DNA from: JALUZX01 sp964561605
GTDB taxonomy: Bacteria > Planctomycetota > UBA1135 > JALUZX01
Length of the DNA stretch: 64,000 bases
Direction of reading: 5' to 3'
Assembly (NCBI GenBank): GCA_964561605.1
Contig: CAZLQD010000023.1
Span: 45,427-109,426, forward strand
Shown here: positions 9,114 to 18,195 of the stretch, one piece after another
Numbering within the stretch: position 1 is the first letter of the stretch
How the letters are laid out: the number at the start of each line of letters is the position of its first letter
The notes under the pieces: model-generated
The model's input: the letters and a program-made list of their open reading frames with translations, nothing else
What the model was told of the DNA's origin: nothing
The model's database searches: none
Program-made: the position numbers and the translations under genes

Positions 9114-11008
9114 ACCGTTTCGCCCGCCTTCTTTTCGGGCTCACGGCCCTGCTCGTCTTCGGCCTCCTCCTCTGGAGGCCCTGGGAAGGAGGCCTCCCCC
9201 CGGCCGGCCCCCCGGGTTCCCTCCTCCCGAAGGGAGAGAAGGGCTCCGCCCCTCCCCCGGAGGATAGGACCTCCCTTCCCCTCCGCCGTAAGACCCTGGC
9301 CGCGCCGGTGGAACCCGGCGAAAGCTCCACGGCTTCGGCCTGCCGGGTCACGGGCCGCCTCCTCCACCAGGGAAGGCCCGTGGCCGGCGCCGAAGTGGAA
9401 TGGCTCCTTCCACTCCCGGGGACCAGGATCCGCGCCCCCAGGGCGGCTTCGTGCCGGACGGGAAAGGAAGGGAGGTTCCTTCTCTCCGTTCCCCCCGGCC
9501 GGAGGGGGATCCTCCGGGCCCGGACGCCGGGCCTCCCTCCCCTTGTGACGGAGGAGAGAAGGGCCCCCGATCCAGGGGGATGGCTCTTCCTGGGAGACCT
9601 TTCCTTCCCCGACCCCCTCGCCCTGGAGGTACAGGTCCTGGACAGGGTGACTGGGGATCCCCTGGCGGGCGCCAGGGTTTCCCTCTCCCCGCCCCCGGGG
9701 CCGCTCCTCCCCTGGGGGGACCTCCCCCGGGCCGCGGCGGACGGCCGGGGCCGGGCCCGCCTGGCCCCCCTCCCGGAAGGAACCTGGAGGATCCGGGTGG
9801 AGGCCCCAGGTTATTCGCCATACCGAAAGACATTGGAGGTCTCCCCCCGGGAGGCGCCTCGAACCCTCCAGGTCTACCTGGCCAAAGGCCCCGGACTGAG
9901 GGGCCGGGTCGTCGACTCCCGGGGCGATCCCGTCCCGGGGGCCAGGATCGATTTCGAGCCCTTCCTCCAGGGGGAGGAGGACCACCGGGCCGGAGGATCC
10001 CTCCGGGCCGGGCCCGACGGCACCTTCCGGATCCCCGGCCTGGAAGAAGGAGACTGGTCCCTGGACGCGCGCTCTCCCGGCCGTGCCCTCCCCAGGCCGG
10101 TCAAGACCGCCTGCCCCAGGGAGGCCCCCCTGACCCTGGTCCTGGAATCCCTTCCCACCTTGTCCGGCCGGGTCCGCCTCCCCTCGGGCCCGGCCCCCGG
10201 CTTCCGGGGCGGAAAGGCCGCCCTGGCCCCGCCGGGGGCCTTCGGGGGGGCCTGGATCCTTTCCCCCCTGGCCCGGCCGGCCGCCCTGGACGGAAAGGGG
10301 AGGTTCAGGATCACCCTGGAACGCTTCCCCCCGCCGGGGACCCAGTGGATCGTCCTGGCCTGGATTCCCGGATTCCCCCCGGGAGAGAGCCGGAAATTCT
10401 TCTTCGAGAAGGGCCGGGGGCCTGGAGACCTGGAGATTCCCCTCCCCAGACCGGGCCGGGTCCGGGGAAGAGTCCTCCCTCCCCGGGGTTCCAGGGTCTA
10501 CGTGCCCCCTTCCTCGCTCCTCCCCTACCCGCCCTTCCTCCCTTTCCAGGGGGCTCTCTCCCTCCGGCCCGGACCGGAAGGGTCCTTTCTCCTGGGGCCC
10601 CTCGCCCCGGGAGAGAGGACGATCCGCTTCTCCGCCCCGGGCCGGGTCACCCTGGAACGGGTCCTTTCCATTCTTCCCGGGAAGACTCTGGACCTTGGAA
10701 CCGTCTCACTCCTTCCCGGGATCACCGTGGGGGGTATCCTTCTGGGACCCTCGGGAAAACCCGAACCGGGAGGCCTGGTCTGGCTCAGGCCCACCTCGGG
10801 AGGAACCCCCTACAAGACCCTGGCCGGTCCGGGAGGACGCTTCCGGTTCCCGCCTGTGCCGCCGGGGAAGTACTTCCTCCAGGGGTGCAGGCGGGAGGCA
10901 GGCCCCTTGGGAGCCTTGGAGGACTACGCCGCGAGCCGGTGCCTCCTGGTCCTCACAGGCCGGGAAAGACGAATTCGAAGGACGATCACCTTGCAGAGAA
11001 GGCATTGA
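9110..11008 (+). CDS. Exported carboxypeptidase-regulatory-like repeat protein (second of three)
   Basis: 632 residues. The hydrophobic N terminus (FARLLFGLTALLVFGLLLW) is followed by a low-complexity linker and about six CarboxypepD_reg-like beta-sandwich repeats, e.g. CRVTGRLLHQGRPVAGAEV, ALEVQVLDRVTGDPLAGA, LRGRVVDSRGDPVPGARID and ITVGGILLGPSGKPEPGG. The N-terminal helix has no clear signal-peptidase site, so a membrane-tethered protein is as likely as a secreted one. The start codon lies in an ATGA overlap with the preceding gene. The stop is seven bases before the next start. The three proteins share architecture but little exact sequence, so they look like old paralogues. Function unknown; a surface or cell-envelope structural role is inference. 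Confidence 0.8.
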   Translation: MNRFARLLFGLTALLVFGLLLWRPWEGGLPPAGPPGSLLPKGEKGSAPPPEDRTSLPLRRKTLAAPVEPGESSTASACRVTGRLLHQGRPVAGAEVEWLLPLPGTRIRAPRAASCRTGKEGRFLLSVPPGRRGILRARTPGLPPLVTEERRAPDPGGWLFLGDLSFPDPLALEVQVLDRVTGDPLAGARVSLSPPPGPLLPWGDLPRAAADGRGRARLAPLPEGTWRIRVEAPGYSPYRKTLEVSPREAPRTLQVYLAKGPGLRGRVVDSRGDPVPGARIDFEPFLQGEEDHRAGGSLRAGPDGTFRIPGLEEGDWSLDARSPGRALPRPVKTACPREAPLTLVLESLPTLSGRVRLPSGPAPGFRGGKAALAPPGAFGGAWILSPLARPAALDGKGRFRITLERFPPPGTQWIVLAWIPGFPPGESRKFFFEKGRGPGDLEIPLPRPGRVRGRVLPPRGSRVYVPPSSLLPYPPFLPFQGALSLRPGPEGSFLLGPLAPGERTIRFSAPGRVTLERVLSILPGKTLDLGTVSLLPGITVGGILLGPSGKPEPGGLVWLRPTSGGTPYKTLAGPGGRFRFPPVPPGKYFLQGCRREAGPLGALEDYAASRCLLVLTGRERRIRRTITLQRRH

Positions 11009-11015
11009 GACCCTC

Positions 11016-13004
11016 ATGAAGACCAAAGAACTGACCCTGGCCCTCGTCCTCTTCCTCCTGGCGGGAGGATTGGTCCTAGGCTACTTCTTCTCCCAGGGCG
11101 GGGGGGCACCCTACCAGGTTCCCCTGGAAGACGCCCAGGCCGCTCCGGCCTCCAAGCCCGCCTCCAAGCCCGCCCTTCCCCGGGCCCTCCAGGGGGAGAA
11201 AGTCCTCGAACCCGGCAGGAAACCCGCCGGATCCAGGACTTCCCTGTCGAACCTCCGCAAGCGGGAGATCCGCCAAGGGGTGCGGGGAGTGGTCCTCGAC
11301 GCCAACAGCAACCCCATTCCCGGTGCCAAGGTCTACCTGGCCGAGGCCTTCAACGTGGGGAACTTCATCGCCGCCATCGCCCGCGCCCGGATCGCCCAGC
11401 CGAGAAGGCGTTTCAACCTGACCACGACCGACGCCACGGGATCCTTCCTCCTGGCCTTCGACCCGGGCACCAACGCCGACCTGATCGTGGTCCACCCGGG
11501 CTTCCAGGACTATATCCGCAAGAACGTCCGGATCCCCGAGAAGAGCGTGGCCGACGTGGGCCGGATCTACCTCTCGAAGGGCCTGGTGGTCCACGGATAC
11601 GTACGGGCCGCCGCAACTGGACTCCCCATCGCCGGCGCCACGGTCCGCATGGTGCATCCCGGGACCGCCGTCTTCGACTGCGTCCCCGGCGAGGAGGACG
11701 GAAAGGACGTCACCACCGACCGGAACGGCTTCTACGAATTCACCACCTTGAAACCCGGCACCTACCGGTTCGAGGCCTTCGCCGAGAAGTTCGCCAAGGA
11801 GGTGAAGAACGACATCCACGTGACCGAGGGAGCTCCTCCCATACAGCTGGACTTCTCCCTCCAGGTGGGCCTGACCATCGGCGGCATCGTGGTGGACGGA
11901 GACGGCAAACCCGTGGCCGACGCCAAGGTCACGGCCCACAGCTACAGCCTGAAGACCCCCGTCTCCAGCGACGCCAGGACGGGACGGGACGGGACCTTCC
12001 TGGTCCTGGGACTGCCTCCGGGGAAATACTCCCTCACCGCCCAGGCCCCGGGCTTCGTGGAGGGAAAGAAGCCCCTGGCCCAGGCGGGGGACACCAAGGT
12101 GGCCATCGTGCTCCAGCGCCAGGGAGGGGTGGAGGTCCAGGTCCTGGGGCGGCACAACCGGCCGGTCCGTTCCTATCACCTCCAGCTCCGCCAGGTCTTC
12201 GAGGGACAGAATGTCTACGGGAAGACTTCCGTTCCCGACGTGGACGTCCGGAACGCCCGCCAGGGCAAATACGTTCTCACGGGGATCGAGCCGGGCAACA
12301 CCTACTGCCTCATGGTCACGGCCAAGGGTTACGCCATGACCTTCTCCGAACCCTTCAAGGTGGAGATCGACAAGCCCATGCCCAGGGTCGTGGTGCGCCT
12401 CACCCAGGGCGGGACCATCCGGGGACGGGTGGTGGACACCACGGGCCGTCCCGTTGCGGGAGCCCTGGTGGAGACCATGAGCAACGACTACCAGGACAAT
12501 GAATTCATAAGGATGTTCGCTCCCCTCATTCCCCAGCAACACAGCCGGGTGAAGGCCTACACGAACCGCAACGGCGAATACGTCCTGAAGCTGGTCATGC
12601 CCCAGACCTACCAGCTCAAGGTGAGCCACAAGGACTACCCCACGACCTACAGGAAGGACATCCAGGTCGCCGAGGGCCAGACCGTCCAGGTCCCGGACAT
12701 CATCCTTCCCGTGGGGGTGGTGGTCTTCGGCGTGGCCTACGACCAGAACGGTCAGCCCATCAAGGGCGGGAAGGTGACCATGCAGGGAGAGCAGGGCGTC
12801 CAGTTCGGAGCCAACACGGTCACGGACGACCAGGGGCGCTTCCAGTTCCCCCCGGCCCCGCCGGGAACCTACAAGCTCTCCTGTTCCCGCCCCGTGGGCA
12901 ACAACCCCTTCATGGCCCTGGTGGATTTCAAGAAGAGCGAAACCCCCATCACCATCTCGGGGACCCAGAAGCGCCTCCAGGTGAACCTCCAGATCAAGCC
13001 CTAG
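11016..13004 (+). CDS. Exported carboxypeptidase-regulatory-like repeat protein (third of three)
   Basis: 662 residues. The N-terminal anchor is LALVLFLLAGGLVLGYFF, followed by a linker with a repeated ASKP element and at least six beta-sandwich repeats. These include VRGVVLDANSNPIPGAKVY, LVVHGYVRAAATGLPIAGA, TIGGIVVDGDGKPVADAKV, TIRGRVVDTTGRPVAGAL and VVFGVAYDQNGQPIKGGKV. The repeats are much better conserved than in the two preceding paralogues. Codon use is also less Pro/Arg-skewed, as if this member were under stronger constraint. ATG at 11016 follows the upstream stop by seven bases, with only a weak ribosome-binding site (attGAGacc), consistent with coupled translation. Function unknown. 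Confidence 0.85.
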   Translation: MKTKELTLALVLFLLAGGLVLGYFFSQGGGAPYQVPLEDAQAAPASKPASKPALPRALQGEKVLEPGRKPAGSRTSLSNLRKREIRQGVRGVVLDANSNPIPGAKVYLAEAFNVGNFIAAIARARIAQPRRRFNLTTTDATGSFLLAFDPGTNADLIVVHPGFQDYIRKNVRIPEKSVADVGRIYLSKGLVVHGYVRAAATGLPIAGATVRMVHPGTAVFDCVPGEEDGKDVTTDRNGFYEFTTLKPGTYRFEAFAEKFAKEVKNDIHVTEGAPPIQLDFSLQVGLTIGGIVVDGDGKPVADAKVTAHSYSLKTPVSSDARTGRDGTFLVLGLPPGKYSLTAQAPGFVEGKKPLAQAGDTKVAIVLQRQGGVEVQVLGRHNRPVRSYHLQLRQVFEGQNVYGKTSVPDVDVRNARQGKYVLTGIEPGNTYCLMVTAKGYAMTFSEPFKVEIDKPMPRVVVRLTQGGTIRGRVVDTTGRPVAGALVETMSNDYQDNEFIRMFAPLIPQQHSRVKAYTNRNGEYVLKLVMPQTYQLKVSHKDYPTTYRKDIQVAEGQTVQVPDIILPVGVVVFGVAYDQNGQPIKGGKVTMQGEQGVQFGANTVTDDQGRFQFPPAPPGTYKLSCSRPVGNNPFMALVDFKKSETPITISGTQKRLQVNLQIKP

Positions 13005-13086
13005 GCATTTTCAGGCTCCGGAGGCGACGATCCGGTCGATCGTCACTCCGCGGCCGGCCGGGGGGACAGGACCGCCGCCGGGGCCG

Positions 13087-14001
13087 CTAGATCTCGAAGC
13101 GGCCGAACCCCACGTGGACCACGGGCCCACCCACCTTGACCAGGGAGACCTCCTCCTCCTTGGTGAGGACCTGGACGTCCACCTTGCCGGGGCGGCCCAC
13201 TTCGTGGCCCTGCTCCACGACCAGGTCCATCGCGGGGGTAGGAAGGAGAACCCTGTTCCGGACCAGGAAGGCACCGACGCATCCCGCCGCGTCGCCCGTG
13301 ACGGGATCCTCGTGGAGCCTGGTGTCGCCGATGGGGACCTGCCGGCCGTGGGCCGTGGCCTCCTCGCTCTCCGTCTCCATGGTGAACAGGTAGAACTGGT
13401 CCGTCCCGACCCGCTTCACCAGTTGGGCCAGGACCTCCGGGTCGGGGCGGACCCCCTGGACGGCCTTGAGATCCACCACGGGGACCACGAACCAGGAGAC
13501 CCCCACCTCGACCACCTGGGGCAGGAGGTCTCCCGGGCCGATCTTCTCCTCTTCGATCCCCAGGGCCGCCTCGACGAGCATCTTGTCGGCGAAGGGCTGG
13601 CCGAAACGCGGGGGCGACAAGGACATCACCACCTTCTGGACCTCCCCATCCTTCACGTGGACCTCCACGGGAAGGACCCCGGCCCCCACCTCCTGGTGCA
13701 CCAGGGTGACGGGTTCCTCCAGGGTGACGTGCTCCAGCATGGCCAGCACGTAGTGGGCTCCCAGGACGGGGTGGCCCGAAAGGGGCACCTCCCGCCTGGG
13801 CGTGAAGAACCGGAGGCGCACGTCCGCCTCGGGCGCCGTCGGGGGGACCACGAAGACCGTGTCGGTATGGTTCAACTCCCGGGCCAGGAGCTGCATCTCC
13901 TCCTCGTCCAACCCCCCGGCGGAGGGAAACACGGTAAGGGGATTTCCCCCGAAGGGCCGGTCCGTGAAGACATCCACCCAGTGATACTCGAAGATCCCCA
14001 T
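13087..14001 (-). CDS. PhzF-family isomerase
   Basis: 304 residues of the PhzF/YddE fold (two diaminopimelate-epimerase-like halves). The N terminus DVFTDRPFGGNPLTVFP and the segment PLSGHPVLGAHYVL (about 73-86) are typical, as is the Gly-rich GDAAGCVGAFLVRN of the second half. Family members are cytosolic isomerases or epimerases; only true PhzF acts in phenazine synthesis, and no other phenazine gene is present, so the substrate is unknown. In PhzF the catalytic acid/base is a Glu in an S-E-T motif. Here the aligned stretch is NHTDTVF, with Asp47 in that position. ATG at 14001. It stands alone between two plus-strand genes. Confidence 0.85.
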   Translation of the reverse strand: MGIFEYHWVDVFTDRPFGGNPLTVFPSAGGLDEEEMQLLARELNHTDTVFVVPPTAPEADVRLRFFTPRREVPLSGHPVLGAHYVLAMLEHVTLEEPVTLVHQEVGAGVLPVEVHVKDGEVQKVVMSLSPPRFGQPFADKMLVEAALGIEEEKIGPGDLLPQVVEVGVSWFVVPVVDLKAVQGVRPDPEVLAQLVKRVGTDQFYLFTMETESEEATAHGRQVPIGDTRLHEDPVTGDAAGCVGAFLVRNRVLLPTPAMDLVVEQGHEVGRPGKVDVQVLTKEEEVSLVKVGGPVVHVGFGRFEI

Positions 14002-14202
14002 GCCTGGTCTCCCTGGAGATGGCCGACGAATGATCCAGGGAGAAGCATACCCCCCCGGAGGAGGCCGGCCAACAACCTGGAGCTGTCAGAAAAGGGGACC
14101 CCCCCGGCCGAAAGGAGGGAAGAAGAGCGGGGAAGTTGGAACCCGCCGGAAGAAGCATCGCGGGAAAGAGGGGCGTCCAGGAACTTGGGAACCTTTGGGG
14201 GA

Positions 14203-15003
14203 ATGGTCCGGCTCTGGGCCGCCGCGGCGGCCCTCCTGGGAGGATGCGCCCTTCCTCCGCCGCTGGCGGGAGGGTCGGCCCCCTCCCGGAGGCCTCCCCT
14301 GGACAATGGGGACCCCCGCCTCTCCCCCGACCCGGTCCGCCCCCTTCGAGAGGCTCGATCTCCCTTGGGGGCCCTGACCCTCCAGGACGAGGCCCAAGTG
14401 GCCAAGGCCCTGGGAAGGAGGCCCTTTCCCGCCGAACCGGCCTTCCCCCGCCTGCCCGGGGACCCGGAAGAGGCCTGGCTCCTCCACCGGGGAGGCCGCC
14501 TGGCCAGGCCCCTGGGCCAAGCCCTGGGAATCGAAAAGTGGTTCCGGAAAAGGGCCCTCTCCTTCGACGGGAAGTCCCTCCATACTCCTCTCCAGGACTG
14601 GATCTCCCGGCTCCGGGGGGCCCCGGAAACCTCGGAGAAGTCGGGCCCGCCCCTGCTGGCCTTGAACTTCCGGGGCTCCGCCCTGGCAAAGGGGATGTCC
14701 CCCTTCCAACTGGTCCTCCGGCCCGGCGCAGGGTTCCGCCTGGACCTGGACGGCCGGCGGGGAGGCCTGAGGTGGTCCCGCCCCCTGAACGCCCGGTTCA
14801 CCGCCGAGGGAGGCCTGACCCTCCGCAGCGCCAGGCTCTCCCGGCCCTCCACCTGCCTGGGCCTCAGGGCGGACCTCTCGTCGGGCTGGATCTTCCGGGC
14901 CAGGATCGGCACAGACGTGGGGCCCAACACCCTGGACATCCCCTGGGACCAGGGGCACCGGTCCGCCCCGGGGGTGGTCCTGGCCGCCGGGATCCGTTTC
15001 TGA
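14203..15003 (+). CDS. Predicted lipoprotein of unknown function
   Basis: 266 residues. The N terminus VRLWAAAAALLGGCALPPP is a lipoprotein signal with lipobox LGGC, so the protein is probably lipidated and envelope-anchored. The mature part is Pro/Arg-rich at first. It then contains beta-rich segments such as FQLVLRPGAGFRLDLDG and GWIFRARIGTDVG, and it ends AAGIRF, reminiscent of terminal strands of outer-membrane-associated beta proteins. I do not recognise a family. ATG at 14203 sits directly after a G-rich run. The frame is open further upstream, but that part is antisense to the PhzF gene and has no signal. Just downstream, with 58 bases between, is the parvulin gene. Confidence 0.65.
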   Translation: MVRLWAAAAALLGGCALPPPLAGGSAPSRRPPLDNGDPRLSPDPVRPLREARSPLGALTLQDEAQVAKALGRRPFPAEPAFPRLPGDPEEAWLLHRGGRLARPLGQALGIEKWFRKRALSFDGKSLHTPLQDWISRLRGAPETSEKSGPPLLALNFRGSALAKGMSPFQLVLRPGAGFRLDLDGRRGGLRWSRPLNARFTAEGGLTLRSARLSRPSTCLGLRADLSSGWIFRARIGTDVGPNTLDIPWDQGHRSAPGVVLAAGIRF

Positions 15004-15005
15004 CC

Positions 15006-15034
15006 TTCCAGCTTCTCCGGTCGTCACGTATAAA
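15006..15034 (+). promoter_or_regulatory. Possible sigma-70-type promoter upstream of the parvulin gene
   Basis: TATAAA at 15029-15034 is a good -10 box in otherwise GC-rich DNA. The element 17 bases upstream (TTCCAG) is a poor -35. The distance to the start codon at 15062, with AAGGAG between, fits a short leader. Confidence 0.3.
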
Positions 15035-15061
15035 GGTTCCCCACCTGAAAGGAGAACTCCC

Positions 15062-16036
15062 ATGGCAACAGGTCTTCCCTTTTTGATCGCCCTCTTCCTG
15101 GTTCCCGGACCGGGCCAGGCCCCTTCCAATCCACAGGCACGGCCCGCCACCCCCTCCCAAGCCGCCCACGCCGGCGCCGCCAAGAGGCTCGACCAGGTCC
15201 AGAAGGAGCTGAAGTCCCTGGTGGACCTCCTGAAGAACCGGATCGACGTGGAGAAGATCCGGGAGGCCTTGAAGAATCGGAAACCCGTCTACCAGGTGGT
15301 GAAGCCGCCCGCTCCCAAGGCCCAGGCCTCACCCAGGAAGGCCAAGGCCGCCGGTGAGACGTCCCGGTCCTCCACGGACCAGGCTCTTCCTCCCGAGGTG
15401 GAGAAGGTCCCTCCTCCCCCCCAGGAGACCGGCGCTCCGGGCGACGTGGTCCTCAAGGTGGACGGTCTTCCCGTCACCAGGGGCGAGATCCAGAAGATCT
15501 CGGGGTTCATCATGAGCTATTCCCCCGATCTTCCCCCCGAGGAGTGCCAGAGAAAGGCTCTCGAGTCCATCATCGCCAGGGCTCACGTGGAAAGCCGCTA
15601 CAAGGACCGCCTTGCGGCCATGCGCAAGAAGATCGAGGCCATCCGCAAGAGAATCGTCGAGAAAGGGGAGATCTTCGCCGACGTGGCCCGGGAGGTCTCG
15701 GACTGTCCCAGCAAGAAGAACGGCGGCGACCTTGGCGAGGTGAGCCACGGCCAGATGGTCCAGCCCTTCGAGTACTACGCCTTCACCACTCCGAAGGGCC
15801 GGGTCTCACCGGTCTTCCTCAGCCCCTACGGCTTCCACATCCTTAAGGTCATCCAGGAGCCCCGCGGCATGGACCCGGCGAGCCTGAAGGTCAGGGTCCG
15901 CCACATCCTGGTGGCCTTCGACAAGAACGTGGCCAGGCTCCAGCAACTCATCCGCGAGGCCCGGGCGGGCAAAGCCGAGGTGAAAGTCCTGGATCCCGCC
16001 CTGGCGCCGGCCCTTCCCGCCCCTTACAGGCACTGA
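15062..16036 (+). CDS. Exported parvulin-type peptidyl-prolyl isomerase with unusual strand order
   Basis: 324 residues with a signal peptide (residues 1-20), then a charged coiled-coil-like segment (40-75) and a Pro-rich linker. A SurA/PrsA-like segment (VVLKVDGLPVTRGEI, 129-143) comes next, then the parvulin core: FADVAREVSDCPSKKNGGDL (205-224), GQMVQPFEYYAFTTPKGRVS, and the final strand YGFHILKV (256-263). It should catalyse prolyl isomerisation or chaperoning of exported proteins outside the cytoplasm. Oddity: the first strand of a normal parvulin (RHILV) is not evident before the core but occurs after it, VRVRHILVAF at 277-286, suggesting a circular permutation or a truncated second domain. 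ATG at 15062 follows AAGGAG. Confidence 0.85.
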   Translation: MATGLPFLIALFLVPGPGQAPSNPQARPATPSQAAHAGAAKRLDQVQKELKSLVDLLKNRIDVEKIREALKNRKPVYQVVKPPAPKAQASPRKAKAAGETSRSSTDQALPPEVEKVPPPPQETGAPGDVVLKVDGLPVTRGEIQKISGFIMSYSPDLPPEECQRKALESIIARAHVESRYKDRLAAMRKKIEAIRKRIVEKGEIFADVAREVSDCPSKKNGGDLGEVSHGQMVQPFEYYAFTTPKGRVSPVFLSPYGFHILKVIQEPRGMDPASLKVRVRHILVAFDKNVARLQQLIREARAGKAEVKVLDPALAPALPAPYRH

Positions 16037-16063
16037 GCCGGGCGGAGCCGCCCCCGCCCCGCC

Positions 16064-17059
16064 TCAAGAGCGGATCCTCCGGAATTCCGGCCTCTCCCTG
16101 AGCCAGGCCAGGAGGCCCTTCATGTCCTCGGGGAGAGGCGCCTCGAAGGTGACGGCTTCCCCGTGGGCCGGGTGGAAGAAGGTGAGCCTCTGGGCGTGGA
16201 GGGCCTGGCGTTCCAGGGGGGGAGCCTCTGGAGGAAGGGGGTACCTCTGGGCGTTGGCGCACCGGTAGAACTTGTCCCCCACCAGGGAGTGCCCCACGCC
16301 GGCCATGTGCACCCGGATCTGGTGGGTCCGGCCCGTCTTCGGCATGCAGGCCACCAGGGCCCACCGGCCGTATTCCTCCAGCACTTCGTAGAAGGTGGAG
16401 GACTCCCTTCCCCCGCTGGCCACGAGCTTCATCCGTTCGGGATGGAGGGGATCCCGCGAAATGGGCTCGTCTATGTAGTCCGACGTGAACTCCGGCACAC
16501 CGTAAACGATGGCGAGGTAGCGCTTCTCCGTCTTCCTGGCCCGGAACTGGGCCTTGAGCTCGGCCAGGGCCGCCTCGGTCCTGGCCAGGACCATGACCCC
16601 GCTGGTCTCCTTGTCCAGCCTGTGGACCACGCCGGGCCGCTCCGGCTCCCCCGGAGGATGAGGCAGGGGACCGTATTTCCACTGGGCCCACTGGGAGAGG
16701 GTGCCCCACCCGTGGGCCGCATTGGGGTGGACCGCCACCCCCACGGGCTTGTCCACCACGAGGATCCAGGGGTCCTCGTGGATCACCCGGATCTCCAGGG
16801 ATTCCAGGGAGGTCCGGGCCCGCCGCCGCTCCTCTTCCAGGTCCACCTCCACCCGGTCCCCCTCTTCCACGACGTAACTGGGTTTCACCGGTCTTCCCCC
16901 GACCCGGACCTTTCCCCGCTTGATCAACCCTTTCAGGTAAGTCCGGGAAAAGCGGGGGAAGACCCTGTGGAGGGCCTTGTCCAGCCTCTCCCCGGCCAGG
17001 CCGCCGTCCAGGACCGCTTCCAACTGCTTTCTTGGTTCTTCCATCCGAAGGACCACCAT
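16064..17059 (-). CDS. RluA-family 23S rRNA pseudouridine synthase
   Basis: About 331 residues: an S4 RNA-binding domain (ERLDKALHRVFPRFSRTYLK... VGGRPVKPSY) followed by the RluA catalytic domain. The catalytic-Asp motif HRLDKETSGVMVLAR is near residue 147, KRYLAIVYG comes next, and TGRTHQIRVHMAGVGHSLVGD is near 250. The arrangement is that of RluD/RluC-type enzymes, which modify uridines in 23S rRNA in the cytosol; which position is modified cannot be told. The frame extends to 17170, but that part overlaps the divergent gene. I place the start at ATG 17059; ATG 17044 is equally possible. It converges on the parvulin gene with 27 bases between stops. Confidence 0.92.
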   Translation of the reverse strand: MVVLRMEEPRKQLEAVLDGGLAGERLDKALHRVFPRFSRTYLKGLIKRGKVRVGGRPVKPSYVVEEGDRVEVDLEEERRRARTSLESLEIRVIHEDPWILVVDKPVGVAVHPNAAHGWGTLSQWAQWKYGPLPHPPGEPERPGVVHRLDKETSGVMVLARTEAALAELKAQFRARKTEKRYLAIVYGVPEFTSDYIDEPISRDPLHPERMKLVASGGRESSTFYEVLEEYGRWALVACMPKTGRTHQIRVHMAGVGHSLVGDKFYRCANAQRYPLPPEAPPLERQALHAQRLTFFHPAHGEAVTFEAPLPEDMKGLLAWLRERPEFRRIRS

Positions 17060-17154
17060 CCCAGAGAAAAACACTCGACCCCGCCGAACCTGGAGCCTAA
17101 CGTACTTCTTTCCTTCCCACCCTTCCAGGCGCCCAATTCTGGAAAGGGACGACG

Positions 17155-18195
17155 ATGAAGCCATCCACACCCCGCGATGGAGGTCCTCCCGGCCCCCGGG
17201 AGAACTTCAAAGTCCTGGCCGTGGACGACGATCCCCTGGTCCGGGAGAGCCTGGCCCACATTCTCCGGGGCCTGGGCATGGAGCCCACCCTGGCGGGCTC
17301 TCTCAAGGAAGCCCTGGAGTTCCTGGAACGGGAGGAGCCCGACGCCCTGGTGACGGACATCATGCTCGGCGACGGAAACGGGCTGGACCTCCTGCACTGG
17401 AGTTCCGAAAGGTATCCCACCTTGCCGGTGATCCTCGTCACGGGCCGGCCCGACACCATGCACATTCCCCAGGCGGTACGCTACAGGGCCAGCGACTACG
17501 TGGAGAAGCCCGTCTCCCCGGGCTCCCTGAGAGCGGCCCTCCAGCGGGCCCTGGACCGGCGGCGCCTCCTGCAGGACCTGATCCAGCTCCAGGAGATGAA
17601 CGAAATTCTCTGCCAGGTCCTGGCCAGGGCGGTGGAAGCCAAAGACCGTTTCACGGCGGGACATTCCCAGAGGGTGGCCGGTTTCGCCCAGACCATGGCC
17701 CTCAAGCTGGGTCTTTCCAAGGAAACGGCCGACCAGCTCAGGGTGGCGGGCCAGCTCCACGACATCGGCAAGATCGGGATCGACGACCAGATCCTCACGG
17801 CCCCCCGGGCCCTGACCCCGGAGGAACGGGAGCAGATCAAGGCCCATCCCGCCACGGCCGTGGAGATCCTCAGGCCTCTCCCCAGGATGGAGGAAGTCCG
17901 CCGCTGGATCTTCGAACACCACGAAAGGTGGGACGGAAAGGGCTACCCCCGGGGAATCGGGGGGGAAGAGATCTCCCTTCCCGGGAGAATACTTATTCTC
18001 GTGGAGGTCTTCGACGCCCTGAACACCCGCCGTTCCTACAAGGACCCCTGGCCCCTCAGGAAGATCCTGGACTACTACCGCCAAGAGAGAGGGAAGCACT
18101 TCGACCCCGATCTCTGCGACTTCTTTGTAGACGGGATGGCCCGGGAAGGGGCATCATTCCTGGGGCAGATGGAGCAACCAGGGCTCTTTTCCTGA
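17155..18195 (+). CDS. Response regulator with HD-GYP output (c-di-GMP phosphodiesterase type)
   Basis: 346 residues. A receiver domain (about 18-135) has the acidic pair DDD near 25, a phospho-acceptor Asp in ALVTDIMLGDGNG, a conserved Thr (VTGRP) and Lys (VEKPVSPG). The HD-GYP domain has AGHSQRVAGFA, HDIGKIG, and the diagnostic HHERWDGKGYPRGIGG. All metal ligands and the GYP motif are present, so hydrolysis of cyclic di-GMP is expected, controlled by phosphorylation from an unlinked kinase. No kinase gene adjoins. ATG at 17155 is divergent from the rRNA modification gene, sharing an intergenic region of about 95 bases. Confidence 0.93.
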   Translation: MKPSTPRDGGPPGPRENFKVLAVDDDPLVRESLAHILRGLGMEPTLAGSLKEALEFLEREEPDALVTDIMLGDGNGLDLLHWSSERYPTLPVILVTGRPDTMHIPQAVRYRASDYVEKPVSPGSLRAALQRALDRRRLLQDLIQLQEMNEILCQVLARAVEAKDRFTAGHSQRVAGFAQTMALKLGLSKETADQLRVAGQLHDIGKIGIDDQILTAPRALTPEEREQIKAHPATAVEILRPLPRMEEVRRWIFEHHERWDGKGYPRGIGGEEISLPGRILILVEVFDALNTRRSYKDPWPLRKILDYYRQERGKHFDPDLCDFFVDGMAREGASFLGQMEQPGLFS

